Source of the DNA: Paenibacillus periandrae
GTDB taxonomy: Bacteria > Bacillota > Bacilli > Paenibacillales > NBRC-103111
Direction: 5' to 3'
DNA: 64,000 nucleotides
Assembly: GCF_022458865.1 (NCBI RefSeq)
Contig: NZ_JAJNMU010000017.1
Span: 62,001 to 126,000 of the forward strand
Shown here: piece after piece, positions 27,078 through 35,638 of the stretch
Numbering within the stretch: position 1 is the stretch's first letter
Layout: every line of letters starts with the position of its first letter
Translations under genes and position numbers: made by a program
The notes under the pieces: generated by a model
Told to the model about the DNA's origin: nothing
Seen by the model: only the letters and a program-made list of their open reading frames with translations
Databases searched by the model: none

Positions 27078-28070
27078 ATGTCTACACAGCTGCAATTTCG
27101 TCAGGATGGAAGCTTTACGATCGTTCAGTTCACCGATATTCACTGGAAGGATGGAAGTGCTAACGATTGGCGCTCGGATGCCTTAATACGTGAGGTTATT
27201 GCAGCAGAAAAGCCGGACCTTATCGTCATAACCGGTGATGTCATTCACAAGAAAGAAACCCCTCAGCCCTTGATCGCATTCAGACAGGCGTTATCAGCGA
27301 TAACTGATAGCGGGATACCATGGGCATTTGTATTTGGCAATCACGAATTGGAGGCGGAGGTGGAGCCTGCTCAGTTGGTTGATATTTTACAGCAGCTTCC
27401 TAACAGCTTGTTCGAGACTGGACCCTCACATATTCAGGGCTTATCCAATTATGTGCTGCCTATCCGTGGAAGTCGGTCTGAGGCAACTTGTGCCTTGTTG
27501 TACTTGCTCGATACGGGTGCCAAGACGAAGATGCCTTTTGGCGGAACGACATGGGTCCACCGAAATCAGATAGATTGGTACCTGCGGCAATCGGCGGCAA
27601 TGACCGAGAGGAATGGCGGTAGTCCGCTGCCTGCGTTGGCTTTTTTTCACATTCCACTTCCCGAATACAACGAAATATGGGATTTTCGGATTTGCTACGG
27701 AAGCCAGAACAAAGGCATAGACAGTCCCCGAATCAATTCAGGCTTGTTTGCGGCCATGGTAGAAATGGGCGATGTGATGGGTACCTTTGTCGGGCATGAC
27801 CACCTCAATGATTTTTATGGGGATCTGCACGGCATTCGGCTTTGTTATTCACGATTGAGCGGATTCAGCGGCAAAGCTCCCGAGGATTTCTTACGGGGAG
27901 CGCGGGTGATCAGGCTTCACGAAGGAGAGCGCAGCTTTGAAACCTGGCAGCGGCTGGATGATGGCAGTGTGCTGAGCGAAGTACCTGTGCATCTTCCTGA
28001 AGGCATAGACCGTTTCGGTAAGCGTTTATTGGGAGCAGTGGTTGAAAAAAATGAAAAAGGTGAGGAGTAG
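27078..28070 (+). CDS. Calcineurin-like metallophosphoesterase
   Basis: 330 residues, cytoplasmic. The full set of metal-binding motifs is present: FTDIHW (D-x-H), VITGDVIH (GD), FGNHE (GNH), FFHIPLP (H) and VGHDHLND (GHDH). Such enzymes cleave phosphomonoesters or diesters using two metal ions. The ATG at 27078 is preceded by AAGGAGG, part of the hairpin repeat at 27030-27068; upstream in-frame codons belong to the repeat. A sulfatase and its LacI regulator follow, hinting at breakdown of a sulfated or phosphorylated compound. Confidence 0.9.
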   Translation: MSTQLQFRQDGSFTIVQFTDIHWKDGSANDWRSDALIREVIAAEKPDLIVITGDVIHKKETPQPLIAFRQALSAITDSGIPWAFVFGNHELEAEVEPAQLVDILQQLPNSLFETGPSHIQGLSNYVLPIRGSRSEATCALLYLLDTGAKTKMPFGGTTWVHRNQIDWYLRQSAAMTERNGGSPLPALAFFHIPLPEYNEIWDFRICYGSQNKGIDSPRINSGLFAAMVEMGDVMGTFVGHDHLNDFYGDLHGIRLCYSRLSGFSGKAPEDFLRGARVIRLHEGERSFETWQRLDDGSVLSEVPVHLPEGIDRFGKRLLGAVVEKNEKGEE

Positions 28071-28118
28071 CTACTGGCAAATCATAAAGGCGTGGGCAAA
28101 ATAACGAATAAAAGTAAA

Positions 28119-28147
28119 TTGACAAAAAAGGGAATTTGGTTTACGAT
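28119..28147 (+). promoter_or_regulatory. Sigma-A-type promoter of the sulfatase gene
   Basis: TTGACA (28119-28124), a 17-base spacer and TACGAT (28142-28147). The double operator starts three bases after the -10 box, so bound repressor would cover the start point. Confidence 0.75.
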
Positions 28148-28150
28148 TTT

Positions 28151-28174
28151 GGTAACGTTTCCGGTAACGTTACC
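28151..28174 (+). promoter_or_regulatory. Double LacI-type operator of the sulfatase gene
   Basis: Two adjoining 12-mers, GGTAACGTTTCC and GGTAACGTTACC, the second a perfect palindrome. The 24 bases are the exact reverse complement of the element before the LacI-family gene (29739-29762), so that regulator very likely binds both. Confidence 0.85.
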
Positions 28175-28283
28175 AATTATATATTTCTACATATTTCAAT
28201 CCAGTAAAATACTGAGCTATTGCTTCCGAGATAAGTGTATAAAGCTGCACTTCGCTCATTTGAAAGGTGGTTGCAGAGTCACC

Positions 28284-29645
28284 ATGAATATATTGCTTAT
28301 AACAGTTGATCAACTGCGCTGGGATGCGATATCCTGCTCCGGCAATCATGAAATTGAAACTCCGCATATCGATCGGCTCAGCAGCCAAGGGGCCCGTTTC
28401 ACTCATGCCTTTACGAATGCGCCAGCCTGTATGCCTGCGCGATCATCGCTGTTGACGGGGAGATTCCCTCATGCGCATGGTGTTCGGGGAGGCGGTGTAC
28501 GATTATCTGAGCAGGAAGTCACCTTTCCCCAAATATTAAGTCAGCGTGGCTATCATACAGCGCATATTGGCAAGCTGCATGTGCAGAATCATACTTATCG
28601 TGATCATACTTCCCCGCATCCCAGCTACGGCTATCGCACGCTTCAGGTGACTGACGAGCGAGGGACCTATCGGGATCCCTATACCCAATGGGTGGAACGG
28701 CGCTATCCTGAATATGCCAAGGCTGTTCGAATTGAGCCTGGTGCTTCGAGAGTAAGAAATGGAACGGATCATATGTCCTCAGAAGGTAGCTTTCCGGCCA
28801 AAGCCTCACACAGCAGATGGGTGAGTGACACCTCAATCGAGTTTTTACAGGAGCATGGCGGTACGCCTTTTATGCTGTGGGCGAGCTTTTTTGATCCCCA
28901 TTCACCTTTTATCGTACCTTCGGATTGGGTTAATAAATATGATCCTTACAGCCTGTCCTTGCCCAGAAACTGTGAGATCACTCCAGAGAACGAAGACGTT
29001 ATACGCAGCAAAAAAGCCGCTTATTATGCTTTGGTATCCCATGTTGATGATTGTATCGGAAGATTGCTTCATTATTTGGACGAATCCGGACTTGCTGAGC
29101 ATACAGCGGTGATGTTATCGAGCGATCACGGAGAATTTCTCGGTGATTGGGGCCGTTGGGGCAAGGGGAGATCGGAGGATGAAAGCATACGAGTTCCAAT
29201 GGTAATTCGAACTCCGGATATGAAAGGGACACCTCGCGTTATTGAAGATGTTGTCCAACTGTTCGATCTGGCTCCGACCATCTGTGACTTAACAAACAGC
29301 ATGAAGCCGCAATCGATGCAGGCCCGATCGTTGCTGCCCTTACTGAGGGGGGAGTTGGATAAAGAACGTACACCCTTCGCCTTGGTGGAAATCAACATGG
29401 AGGTTTCACGCATAAATACGACCGAAGTTTTTGAAAAAACATATCGCAGCAAGGACTACCGCTTAACTCTGTGGAGCAGCCGGCAGGAGGGTGTATTGTA
29501 TGATCTGAATAAAGATCCGCTGCAATTAAATAATGTATGGGGGCAGCCTGATTATAAGGATATTCAGGCCGAGCTGATTTGGCAGCTGCTGCAGAGGCTT
29601 ATGGAAACAGAGAATACGCTGCCGGCCCGAACCCATCCATTTTGA
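28284..29645 (+). CDS. Sulfatase (arylsulfatase/choline-sulfatase type, Cys-dependent)
   Basis: 453 residues. The motif ACMPARSSLLTGR contains Cys49 in C-x-P-x-R, the residue converted to formylglycine in active sulfatases. Metal-binding residues are visible in ITVDQLRWD near the start and LSSDHGEFLGD near residue 280. The ATG at 28284 gives a family-like start (MNILLITVDQLR). The frame stays open back to 28092, but that part overlaps the promoter and operator. It has no signal peptide, so the substrate must be taken up. No formylglycine-generating enzyme is in the window. Related phosphonate monoester hydrolases share the fold. Confidence 0.9.
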   Translation: MNILLITVDQLRWDAISCSGNHEIETPHIDRLSSQGARFTHAFTNAPACMPARSSLLTGRFPHAHGVRGGGVRLSEQEVTFPQILSQRGYHTAHIGKLHVQNHTYRDHTSPHPSYGYRTLQVTDERGTYRDPYTQWVERRYPEYAKAVRIEPGASRVRNGTDHMSSEGSFPAKASHSRWVSDTSIEFLQEHGGTPFMLWASFFDPHSPFIVPSDWVNKYDPYSLSLPRNCEITPENEDVIRSKKAAYYALVSHVDDCIGRLLHYLDESGLAEHTAVMLSSDHGEFLGDWGRWGKGRSEDESIRVPMVIRTPDMKGTPRVIEDVVQLFDLAPTICDLTNSMKPQSMQARSLLPLLRGELDKERTPFALVEINMEVSRINTTEVFEKTYRSKDYRLTLWSSRQEGVLYDLNKDPLQLNNVWGQPDYKDIQAELIWQLLQRLMETENTLPARTHPF

Positions 29646-29706
29646 GAGAAATTATACGTTCGTTAAGCTTAGGCAGCTTATGTGTAAAATGCAATGCAAG
29701 TTTTAA

Positions 29707-29735
29707 TTGACAAATACGGGGTTCTGTTTTACAAT
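29707..29735 (+). promoter_or_regulatory. Sigma-A-type promoter of the LacI-family gene
   Basis: TTGACA (29707-29712), 17-base spacer, TACAAT (29730-29735). It has the same layout as the sulfatase promoter, with the operator three bases after the -10 box. Confidence 0.8.
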
Positions 29736-29738
29736 TTC

Positions 29739-29762
29739 GGTAACGTTACCGGAAACGTTACC
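29739..29762 (+). promoter_or_regulatory. Double LacI-type operator of the regulator's own gene
   Basis: GGTAACGTTACC followed directly by GGAAACGTTACC. As a 24-mer it equals the reverse complement of 28151-28174. Self-regulation is inferred. Confidence 0.85.
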
Positions 29763-29775
29763 GAAAAGGAAGTGA

Positions 29776-30801
29776 ATGATGATGCCGACGATAAAAGACA
29801 TAGCAAAAGAGCTGGGGATTTCCGTCTCTACCGTATCCAGAGCATTAAATAATCACCCTGATATACGTCAGGAGACGAAGCAGGAAGTGCTTGACGCGAT
29901 GAAGCGCTTCAACTATACACCTAACGCTGTAGCTAGAAGCTTAATCCAGCGAAAATCGAATACGATCGGATTAATGATCCCCGACATCACGGACCCTTTC
30001 TTTTCGGCAATGGCGCATGATGTAGAAGAAGTATTGTCAGATAGTGGTTATCAAGTGGTCTACGTGAATACGTCCAGACGTCCTGAGAAGGAGAAAAGAT
30101 TTCTGATCAGCGTATTGGAGCGAAAGATGGATGGTATCATTGTAACCCCGGATTTTCTTGATGAAGAGGCTATTGAACTGCTGCATCGCTTGAAGATACC
30201 AGTTGTGTTTCTTCGCAGAAGACCTCCGCAGGGCTTGAATGTGCCTTTTGTCGATGTTGACCATTACAAAGGTGCCTGCAATGCAATGGACTACTTGTTT
30301 TCACTGGGTCATAATCAAATCGGGTTTATAGGGATGCCGAAATATTCCTTCACTGGTAAAGAAAGATATCGTGGTTACATGGACAGCTTGAACAGGCGCG
30401 GACTTGAGGCTGATCCCAGAGGTGTGACCTTCGATGGTAGGACCATGCAGTGCGGATATCGTGCGATGGACAGCTTAATGGACAAATACCCATCCATGAC
30501 AGCCGTGTTCGCAGCTAACGATTTGCTTGGAATCGGCGCGTTGGAGTGGCTGGCTGAGCACAACATTTCCGTTCCTGGACAGATCAGTGTCATTGGCTTT
30601 GATAATTTGGAGGTAGCGAACCTGCATTGGATTAAGCTCAGCACGGTTGCCCAGCCTCGTAAGGAAATGGGAAGGAAAGCGGCAGAGCTGCTTATGGAGA
30701 TGCTGCAATCCAACGAATTGACAGCGGAATCCATTTTATTGGATACAAATCTGGTCATCCGGCAAACCTGCTCGGAAGCTCAAATTGTCCGCTCAAGATA
30801 A
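29776..30801 (+). CDS. LacI-family transcriptional regulator
   Basis: 341 residues: N-terminal helix-turn-helix and hinge (PTIKDIAKELGISVSTVSR, then ALNNHPDIR) and a periplasmic-binding-protein-like effector domain (NTIGLMIPDITDPFFSAM; AVFAANDLLGIGALE; ISVIGFDN). Three ATGs occur in a row at 29776, 29779 and 29782 behind AAAGGAAG; the first is used here. The identical mirrored operators at its own and the sulfatase promoter make it the likely repressor of both. The inducer is unknown, probably a sugar or a sulfated compound. Confidence 0.93.
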   Translation: MMMPTIKDIAKELGISVSTVSRALNNHPDIRQETKQEVLDAMKRFNYTPNAVARSLIQRKSNTIGLMIPDITDPFFSAMAHDVEEVLSDSGYQVVYVNTSRRPEKEKRFLISVLERKMDGIIVTPDFLDEEAIELLHRLKIPVVFLRRRPPQGLNVPFVDVDHYKGACNAMDYLFSLGHNQIGFIGMPKYSFTGKERYRGYMDSLNRRGLEADPRGVTFDGRTMQCGYRAMDSLMDKYPSMTAVFAANDLLGIGALEWLAEHNISVPGQISVIGFDNLEVANLHWIKLSTVAQPRKEMGRKAAELLMEMLQSNELTAESILLDTNLVIRQTCSEAQIVRSR

Positions 30802-30804
30802 AAA

Positions 30805-30820
30805 GGTGCCGAAGGGCACC
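30805..30820 (+). terminator. Short hairpin after the LacI-family gene
   Basis: GGTGCC-GAAG-GGCACC, a 6-bp stem with a stable GNRA-like loop. The T run is lacking, so termination may be partial. Confidence 0.45.
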
Positions 30821-30837
30821 CAATCATTTTCACGAAA

Positions 30838-30851
30838 TGAGAACGCTTACT
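30838..30851 (+). promoter_or_regulatory. cre-like site upstream of the phytase-like gene cluster
   Basis: TGAGAACGCTTACT matches TGWAARCGYTWNCW at 13 of 14 positions. It suggests CcpA control of the phosphate-ester uptake cluster that starts at 30905. Confidence 0.6.
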
Positions 30852-30904
30852 TGTGGCTTGGCTGATGGATTCAGAAGAATTACATTCATGAGAGGAGAAT
30901 GCTC

Positions 30905-31786
30905 GTGCCTGAACATACTAATGTGCAAGCAGAAGAAACTGGCGTTTATTTGGTTGTAGAAAGGGACAATGATAAGGACGAATTGCCCAAAAGATTTCGG
31001 ATGTGTACCTCGGAAATCAGCGGACAAGATAGCGTACTCGCCGGACAGCAAAGTTTTGCTGAATTGAAGGCGTCAGCAAGTGGTCAGTATTCGCAACGAC
31101 AGCTGCAAACGATGATAAAGAGTATTGGCAACGTTCCAATTATACTTGTTGACTTGCGTCAGGAAAATCATGGATTCGTTAATGGAATGGCTGTTAACTG
31201 GTTTGGCCTGCATAATGGAGCAAACAAAGGGATGAGTAATGAGGAAGTGCTCTCCAAGGAGCAGCAGCTGCTGGACGATTTAAGGGCGCAGCCTTCCATT
31301 ACCTTTGATCAGGTCAAAGGGAAATCAGTGGATATCGGGGGACCTGTGCACGAGCCCAAGCTGATTATGAGTGAAGCACAGCTGGCAGAGCAAGAGGGGG
31401 TAGGCTACAAGCGATTTTTCGTTACGGATCATCACCGGCCTTCCGATGCGGAAGTCGACCGTTATGTGGAGTGGGTGAAGACACTGCCCAAGGATGTATG
31501 GCTGCATTTTCATTGCAGAGGCGGGGTTGGGAGAGCCAGTTCCTTTTTCTGTATGTATGATATGCTGAGGAATGCGGATACGGTAGATTTCGACACTATA
31601 ACACAACGTCAAGTTCTGATCGGTGGCAGGGATTTTCAAAGAATGGATCCGAGTGAAACCTATAAGTATGGTGCGGCATTGGAACGTTTGGCTTTCATAA
31701 AGTCATTTTATACGTATTGTTCAGAGCATATCGGTAATCAATTTGATAAATCGTGGTCACAGTGGCTTGAGGAAACTAATTCCTGA
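30905..31786 (+). CDS. Cysteine-phytase-like protein tyrosine phosphatase fold (inositol polyphosphate phosphatase)
   Basis: About 293 residues without signal peptide. The P-loop HFHCRGGVGRAS (Cys204) is the CX5R active site of the PhyA/paladin-like cysteine phytases, and VPIILVDLRQENHGFVNG, GMAVNWFG and FVTDHHRPSD match the rest of that fold. These enzymes strip phosphates from myo-inositol phosphates. The GTG at 30905 is chosen because AGAGGAG ends seven bases before it; the ATG at 30899 is too close. Known bacterial examples are often secreted, but this one appears cytoplasmic. It is followed by a phosphate-ester-type importer, which would supply its substrate. Confidence 0.82.
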   Translation: MPEHTNVQAEETGVYLVVERDNDKDELPKRFRMCTSEISGQDSVLAGQQSFAELKASASGQYSQRQLQTMIKSIGNVPIILVDLRQENHGFVNGMAVNWFGLHNGANKGMSNEEVLSKEQQLLDDLRAQPSITFDQVKGKSVDIGGPVHEPKLIMSEAQLAEQEGVGYKRFFVTDHHRPSDAEVDRYVEWVKTLPKDVWLHFHCRGGVGRASSFFCMYDMLRNADTVDFDTITQRQVLIGGRDFQRMDPSETYKYGAALERLAFIKSFYTYCSEHIGNQFDKSWSQWLEETNS

Positions 31787-31822
31787 TAGAGCTTGTTATA
31801 AGGAATTGTAAACACATTTAGA

Positions 31823-31834
31823 TTAAGCGCTTAA
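31823..31834 (+). promoter_or_regulatory. Palindromic operator before the first binding-protein gene
   Basis: TTAAGCGCTTAA is a perfect 12-bp palindrome of LacI/CcpA type, 24 bases before the ATG at 31858. It fits the cre consensus less well than the site at 30838, so a LacI-family regulator elsewhere is possible. Confidence 0.5.
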
Positions 31835-31857
31835 CCGAAAAAAGAGGGGGCAGTACA

Positions 31858-33084
31858 ATGAATTCGAAAAAGAGATTTACGGTCAAATCGGCTGTTGCTG
31901 TGATGCTGTGCAGTACGGTATTGATGGTAAGTGCATGTGGCTCCAATACAGCGAATCCGGCAGCCAGCGGCTCTGACAAAGGTGCAGCGGGAGGCCAGGC
32001 AGGTACAGCGTCCGCATGGGCGGAAAAGGCAGGGCTTAATAAAACAGAAACAGCAGATGAGCTGTACGCCAAGGCCAAGGAAGAGGGCTCGGTAGTCATC
32101 TACTCCATGTCAAGCCGGATCAGCGATACGAAGGATTCGTTTGAGGCCAAATATCCCGGCGTTAAGGTGGAAGCGTACAATGTCAGCTCCGTCGATATGC
32201 TGGAGAAGCTGATCAGGGAGCACGGCGCAGGCATTTACAATGCTGACGTAGTTTTTACGAAGGATACGGGCGGTACGTTCACGTTGGAGCTGTTGAAGAA
32301 AGGGATCGTTCATAAGTATATGCCGAGCGATCTGGTATCCAAGATGCCGGAGCCTTACAAGAGTCAAGTCGAAGGCTTGGTGCCTTACGTCGAAGTCAGA
32401 GGGATTTTCTATAACACGGATGTATACAAGACACCGCCTGTAACGAATTGGTGGGACCTGACAACACCGGAATGGAAAAGCAGAGTTATGCTGAGCGACC
32501 CGATGAAATCAGCGGATACGATGGACCTGTTCCTGGCGATGATTCAAAATGCCGATGATATGAAGCAGGCTTACAAGGAAAAATTCGGCAAGGAAATTGA
32601 ATTAAACGGATCCCCTAATGCCGGCTATGAATTTATTAAACGATTGTCCAAAAATGATCTGATTTTGACCAACTCCGGTGGAGATATTGTAAAAGCGGTC
32701 GGTAAGACAGGTCAGGCCAAGCCGCCTATCGGTTTAGCAGTTTCCACCAAGCTTAGGGAAGGACAAAGCCAGGGACTCAAGCTCGGTGTCTCGTATGACG
32801 TCAAGCCCAAGGTATCGCAGGTTGAGCAGGCGCTATTGTACGTCGGGGATCAATCGAAGCATCCGAATGCAGCCAAGCTGTTAATTCGCTGGATGGCTGG
32901 GGAAGCGGATGGCAAGTCAGCAGGCTTGAAGCCGTTTAATCTATCAGGATCGTGGCCGACAAGGTCCGATGTTACACCTGTTGAGGAATTGCCGTTGGCA
33001 AAGCTCAATGTGTGGAAGTACGATCCTATATTCTTTTATGAGAATTCTCCCAAATTACGCGATTTTTGGTTGAAGCAGCAGTAA
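31858..33084 (+). CDS. ABC transporter substrate-binding lipoprotein, AfuA/FbpA-like (copy 1 of 3)
   Basis: 408 residues with a lipoprotein signal ending in VSACG, a Gly/Ala-rich linker, then a mature part beginning near WAEKAGLNKTETADELYAKA. The binding-protein fold is of the iron/sugar-phosphate/spermidine group (FYNTDVYKTPPVTNWWDL; LLIRWMAGEADGKSAG). In Actinobacillus the related AfuABC system imports hexose phosphates. The ATG follows AAGAGGGGG. It is the first of three tandem paralogues serving one permease and one ATPase. The neighbouring phosphatases make an organic phosphate the favoured ligand. Confidence 0.88.
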   Translation: MNSKKRFTVKSAVAVMLCSTVLMVSACGSNTANPAASGSDKGAAGGQAGTASAWAEKAGLNKTETADELYAKAKEEGSVVIYSMSSRISDTKDSFEAKYPGVKVEAYNVSSVDMLEKLIREHGAGIYNADVVFTKDTGGTFTLELLKKGIVHKYMPSDLVSKMPEPYKSQVEGLVPYVEVRGIFYNTDVYKTPPVTNWWDLTTPEWKSRVMLSDPMKSADTMDLFLAMIQNADDMKQAYKEKFGKEIELNGSPNAGYEFIKRLSKNDLILTNSGGDIVKAVGKTGQAKPPIGLAVSTKLREGQSQGLKLGVSYDVKPKVSQVEQALLYVGDQSKHPNAAKLLIRWMAGEADGKSAGLKPFNLSGSWPTRSDVTPVEELPLAKLNVWKYDPIFFYENSPKLRDFWLKQQ

Positions 33085-33118
33085 ATCGGTTCGTTAATCA
33101 ATCGGAGGTAAGGTATAG

Positions 33119-34336
33119 ATGAAAAAGCGAAAGTCTTATGGCTCATGCTTGATTGCTTTATCCTTAATGATAGCGCTTACTGCTTGTAACCCCAAGTCTA
33201 CAGACACCAAAGCAGCAGATACAGCTAATAAATCTTCAGCAAAAACCGATGTCAGCGCGGCAGTTACATGGGCTGAGACCAACGGCTTGAACAAGACGGA
33301 AACGGTCGATGAGCTGTACAGCAAAGCGAAGCAGGAAGGCAAGGTCGTTGTTTACTCGCAATCCAGCCGGATTAAGGATGTAAAGGCGACATTCGAGGCC
33401 AAGTATCCAGGCATCAAGGTGGAAGCTTTTAATATGTCAACGAATGATATCGTGGAAAAAGTCATTCGCGAGCAGACGGCCGGTATTTATAACGCAGATG
33501 TGATTTTCGTCAAGGATGCCAGCGGAGCGGTAACGACCGAGCTGACAACGAAAAAGCTGGTGCATAAGTACATTCCCAAGGATCTGTCCGAAAAAATGGT
33601 TGAGCCTTATAAAAGCAACAGCAGCGGCTTGGTGCCTTACTTCAGCTTACGGGCGATCTTCTACAATACGGATGTATATAAAACATCGCCGGTTACGAAC
33701 TGGTGGGACCTGACGATGCCGGAGTGGAAGGGCAAGGTGCTGATGAATGATCCGATAGACTCTGCGGATATGATGGACTTGTTTTTGGCCATGATCCAGC
33801 ATTCGGATGAGATGAAGCAGGCCTACAAGGAGAAATTCGGCAAGGATATTGTGCTGGAGGGAACGGAAAACGCCTCGTATGAATTTATTAAACGTTTTCT
33901 TAAAAATGATCCTGTATTAATGAAATCCAGCGATGAGGTAGTGGAAGCCGTTGGAGTTTCAACGCAAGGAAAGCCGCCAATCGGGATCGGGGCATCCAGT
34001 AAATTAAGAGATGTCATTGAAAAAAAGCTCAGTATTGCGGCTACGTATGATGTATTACCGAAAATTTCGGTTGTTGGTCCTTCGTACTTGTATGTTGCTG
34101 ATAAAGCGCCGAACGTGAATGCAGCCAAATTAATGATTCGTTATATGGCAGGCGAGACGGATGGCAAATCCGATGGCTTCAAGCCCTTTAATGTCATGGG
34201 CTCCTGGTCAACCCGGACGGATAATGGCCGAACCGATCAACCGTCAATCGACAAGCTGAAGGTATGGAATTATGACTCCGATTATTTTTATAAAAATTTT
34301 GTGAAGTTTCGTGAGTTTTGGCTGAAGATGCAGTGA
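33119..34336 (+). CDS. ABC transporter substrate-binding lipoprotein, AfuA/FbpA-like (copy 2 of 3)
   Basis: 405 residues, signal ending in ALTACN, then the same layout as copy 1 (WAETNGLNKTETVDELYSKA; FYNTDVYKTSPVTNWWDL). It is clearly a duplicate of its neighbours, yet has diverged across the putative ligand region (for example LKNDPVLMKSSDEVVEAVG against LSKNDLILTNSGGDIVKAVG in copy 1). The ATG follows GGAGG at good distance. It may recognise a different phosphorylated ligand than copies 1 and 3. Confidence 0.88.
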   Translation: MKKRKSYGSCLIALSLMIALTACNPKSTDTKAADTANKSSAKTDVSAAVTWAETNGLNKTETVDELYSKAKQEGKVVVYSQSSRIKDVKATFEAKYPGIKVEAFNMSTNDIVEKVIREQTAGIYNADVIFVKDASGAVTTELTTKKLVHKYIPKDLSEKMVEPYKSNSSGLVPYFSLRAIFYNTDVYKTSPVTNWWDLTMPEWKGKVLMNDPIDSADMMDLFLAMIQHSDEMKQAYKEKFGKDIVLEGTENASYEFIKRFLKNDPVLMKSSDEVVEAVGVSTQGKPPIGIGASSKLRDVIEKKLSIAATYDVLPKISVVGPSYLYVADKAPNVNAAKLMIRYMAGETDGKSDGFKPFNVMGSWSTRTDNGRTDQPSIDKLKVWNYDSDYFYKNFVKFREFWLKMQ

Positions 34337-34375
34337 GGGTTAAGGATGAAAAAAATGGAAAGCAGGGATAATTTC

Positions 34376-35602
34376 ATGAAGATAACAAGAAATGCTCTTC
34401 CCATATTAATGACTTTCACCATCGCGCTAGCCGCCTGCAGCAATACAGCTCCCGTAGTCAACAATGAAAAACCGGCCGGAGGAGCAGCAGCCTCTGCAGC
34501 CCCCACAGCTTCCGCAGCAGCTCCCAAATCGGAATGGGCAGAAAGCGCCGGCTTGTACAAAACAGAAACCGTCGATGAATTGTATGAAAAGGCGAAGAAG
34601 GAAGGGAAAGTATCGGTATACTCCACCTCAGGCAGAATCAACGATGTTAAAAAAACTTTTGAAAAGAAATATCCAGGCATTGATGTCGAGACGTTCGATT
34701 TAAAATCCAATGTCATTATGGATAAGGTCATTCGTGAGCAGGCAGCCGGAATTTTTAATGCCGATCTCGTTTTAACGAAGGAAGTAGGCGGGGCGATTGA
34801 AGAGGAGCTGGTGAAGAAGGGCATGCTGTTCAAGTATTTGCCAAGTGACATTGCAGCCAAAATTCTTGAGCCTTATAAAAGCGAAGGGATCGCCTTCGTG
34901 CCCTACTTCGAATTCCGTACGTTGTTCTACAACACCGAGCAAAATAAAACACCTCCTGTCAACAACTGGTGGGACCTGACTACACCGGAATGGAAAAACA
35001 GAGTGCTGATGGTCGATCCGCTCCAGTCTCCTGCCCAGATGGATATGTTCGTTGCCTTTGTAGTCAATTCAGAGGATATGGCCAAGGCATACAAAGAAAA
35101 GTTCGGCAAGGATATCGTGCTGAATGGCACCAAAAACGCAGGCTATGAATTTTTGCAGCAGTTCTATAAGAACGTGATTTTGGTCAAAAGCAGCGGGGAC
35201 GGCCAGGATGCAGTGGGTAAAGCGGCACCTAACAAACCGGCTCCGGTATTCATCGGGGTATCCGGCGATATTCGGAAAATGTCGGAAAAAGGCTTGAAGG
35301 CAGACATTATATGGGATTTGAAGCCGAAGCTGTCGGTGGTGGATGAAGGTCTGCTTTTTGTAGGTAACAAGGCACCGCATCCTAATGCTGCGAAGCTGCT
35401 GGTTCGCTGGATGGCTGGTGAGGCCGACGGCAAGGGTGAAGGAACGGTACCGTTTAATGAAGTAGGTTCCTGGATGACACGTACCGATGTTCAGCATAAG
35501 AATAGCAAAAATATTAATGAGCTGAACGTATGGCAGTACGATAGCGAGAAATTTTACAAGGTATATCAGGATGTTGTGAACTTTTGGATCAAGAATCAAT
35601 AA
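34376..35602 (+). CDS. ABC transporter substrate-binding lipoprotein, AfuA/FbpA-like (copy 3 of 3)
   Basis: About 408 residues from the ATG at 34376, which gives a compact signal (MKITRNALPILMTFTIALAA before Cys). An ATG at 34346 would add ten residues and sits too near its AAGG. After an Ala/Pro-rich linker comes WAESAGLYKTETVDELYEKA and the same fold as copies 1 and 2. It is the most different of the three in the C-terminal lobe (FFIGV-type loop PAPVFIGVSGDIRK). It ends 36 bases before the isomerase-like gene. Confidence 0.87.
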   Translation: MKITRNALPILMTFTIALAACSNTAPVVNNEKPAGGAAASAAPTASAAAPKSEWAESAGLYKTETVDELYEKAKKEGKVSVYSTSGRINDVKKTFEKKYPGIDVETFDLKSNVIMDKVIREQAAGIFNADLVLTKEVGGAIEEELVKKGMLFKYLPSDIAAKILEPYKSEGIAFVPYFEFRTLFYNTEQNKTPPVNNWWDLTTPEWKNRVLMVDPLQSPAQMDMFVAFVVNSEDMAKAYKEKFGKDIVLNGTKNAGYEFLQQFYKNVILVKSSGDGQDAVGKAAPNKPAPVFIGVSGDIRKMSEKGLKADIIWDLKPKLSVVDEGLLFVGNKAPHPNAAKLLVRWMAGEADGKGEGTVPFNEVGSWMTRTDVQHKNSKNINELNVWQYDSEKFYKVYQDVVNFWIKNQ

Positions 35603-35638
35603 GAAGAACAATAACCAAGAGAGATGGGATGAAGGAAT

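Noticed and set aside
28092..28283. 64-codon N-terminal extension of the sulfatase
   Set aside because: It covers the promoter and double operator; the ATG at 28284 matches the family start.
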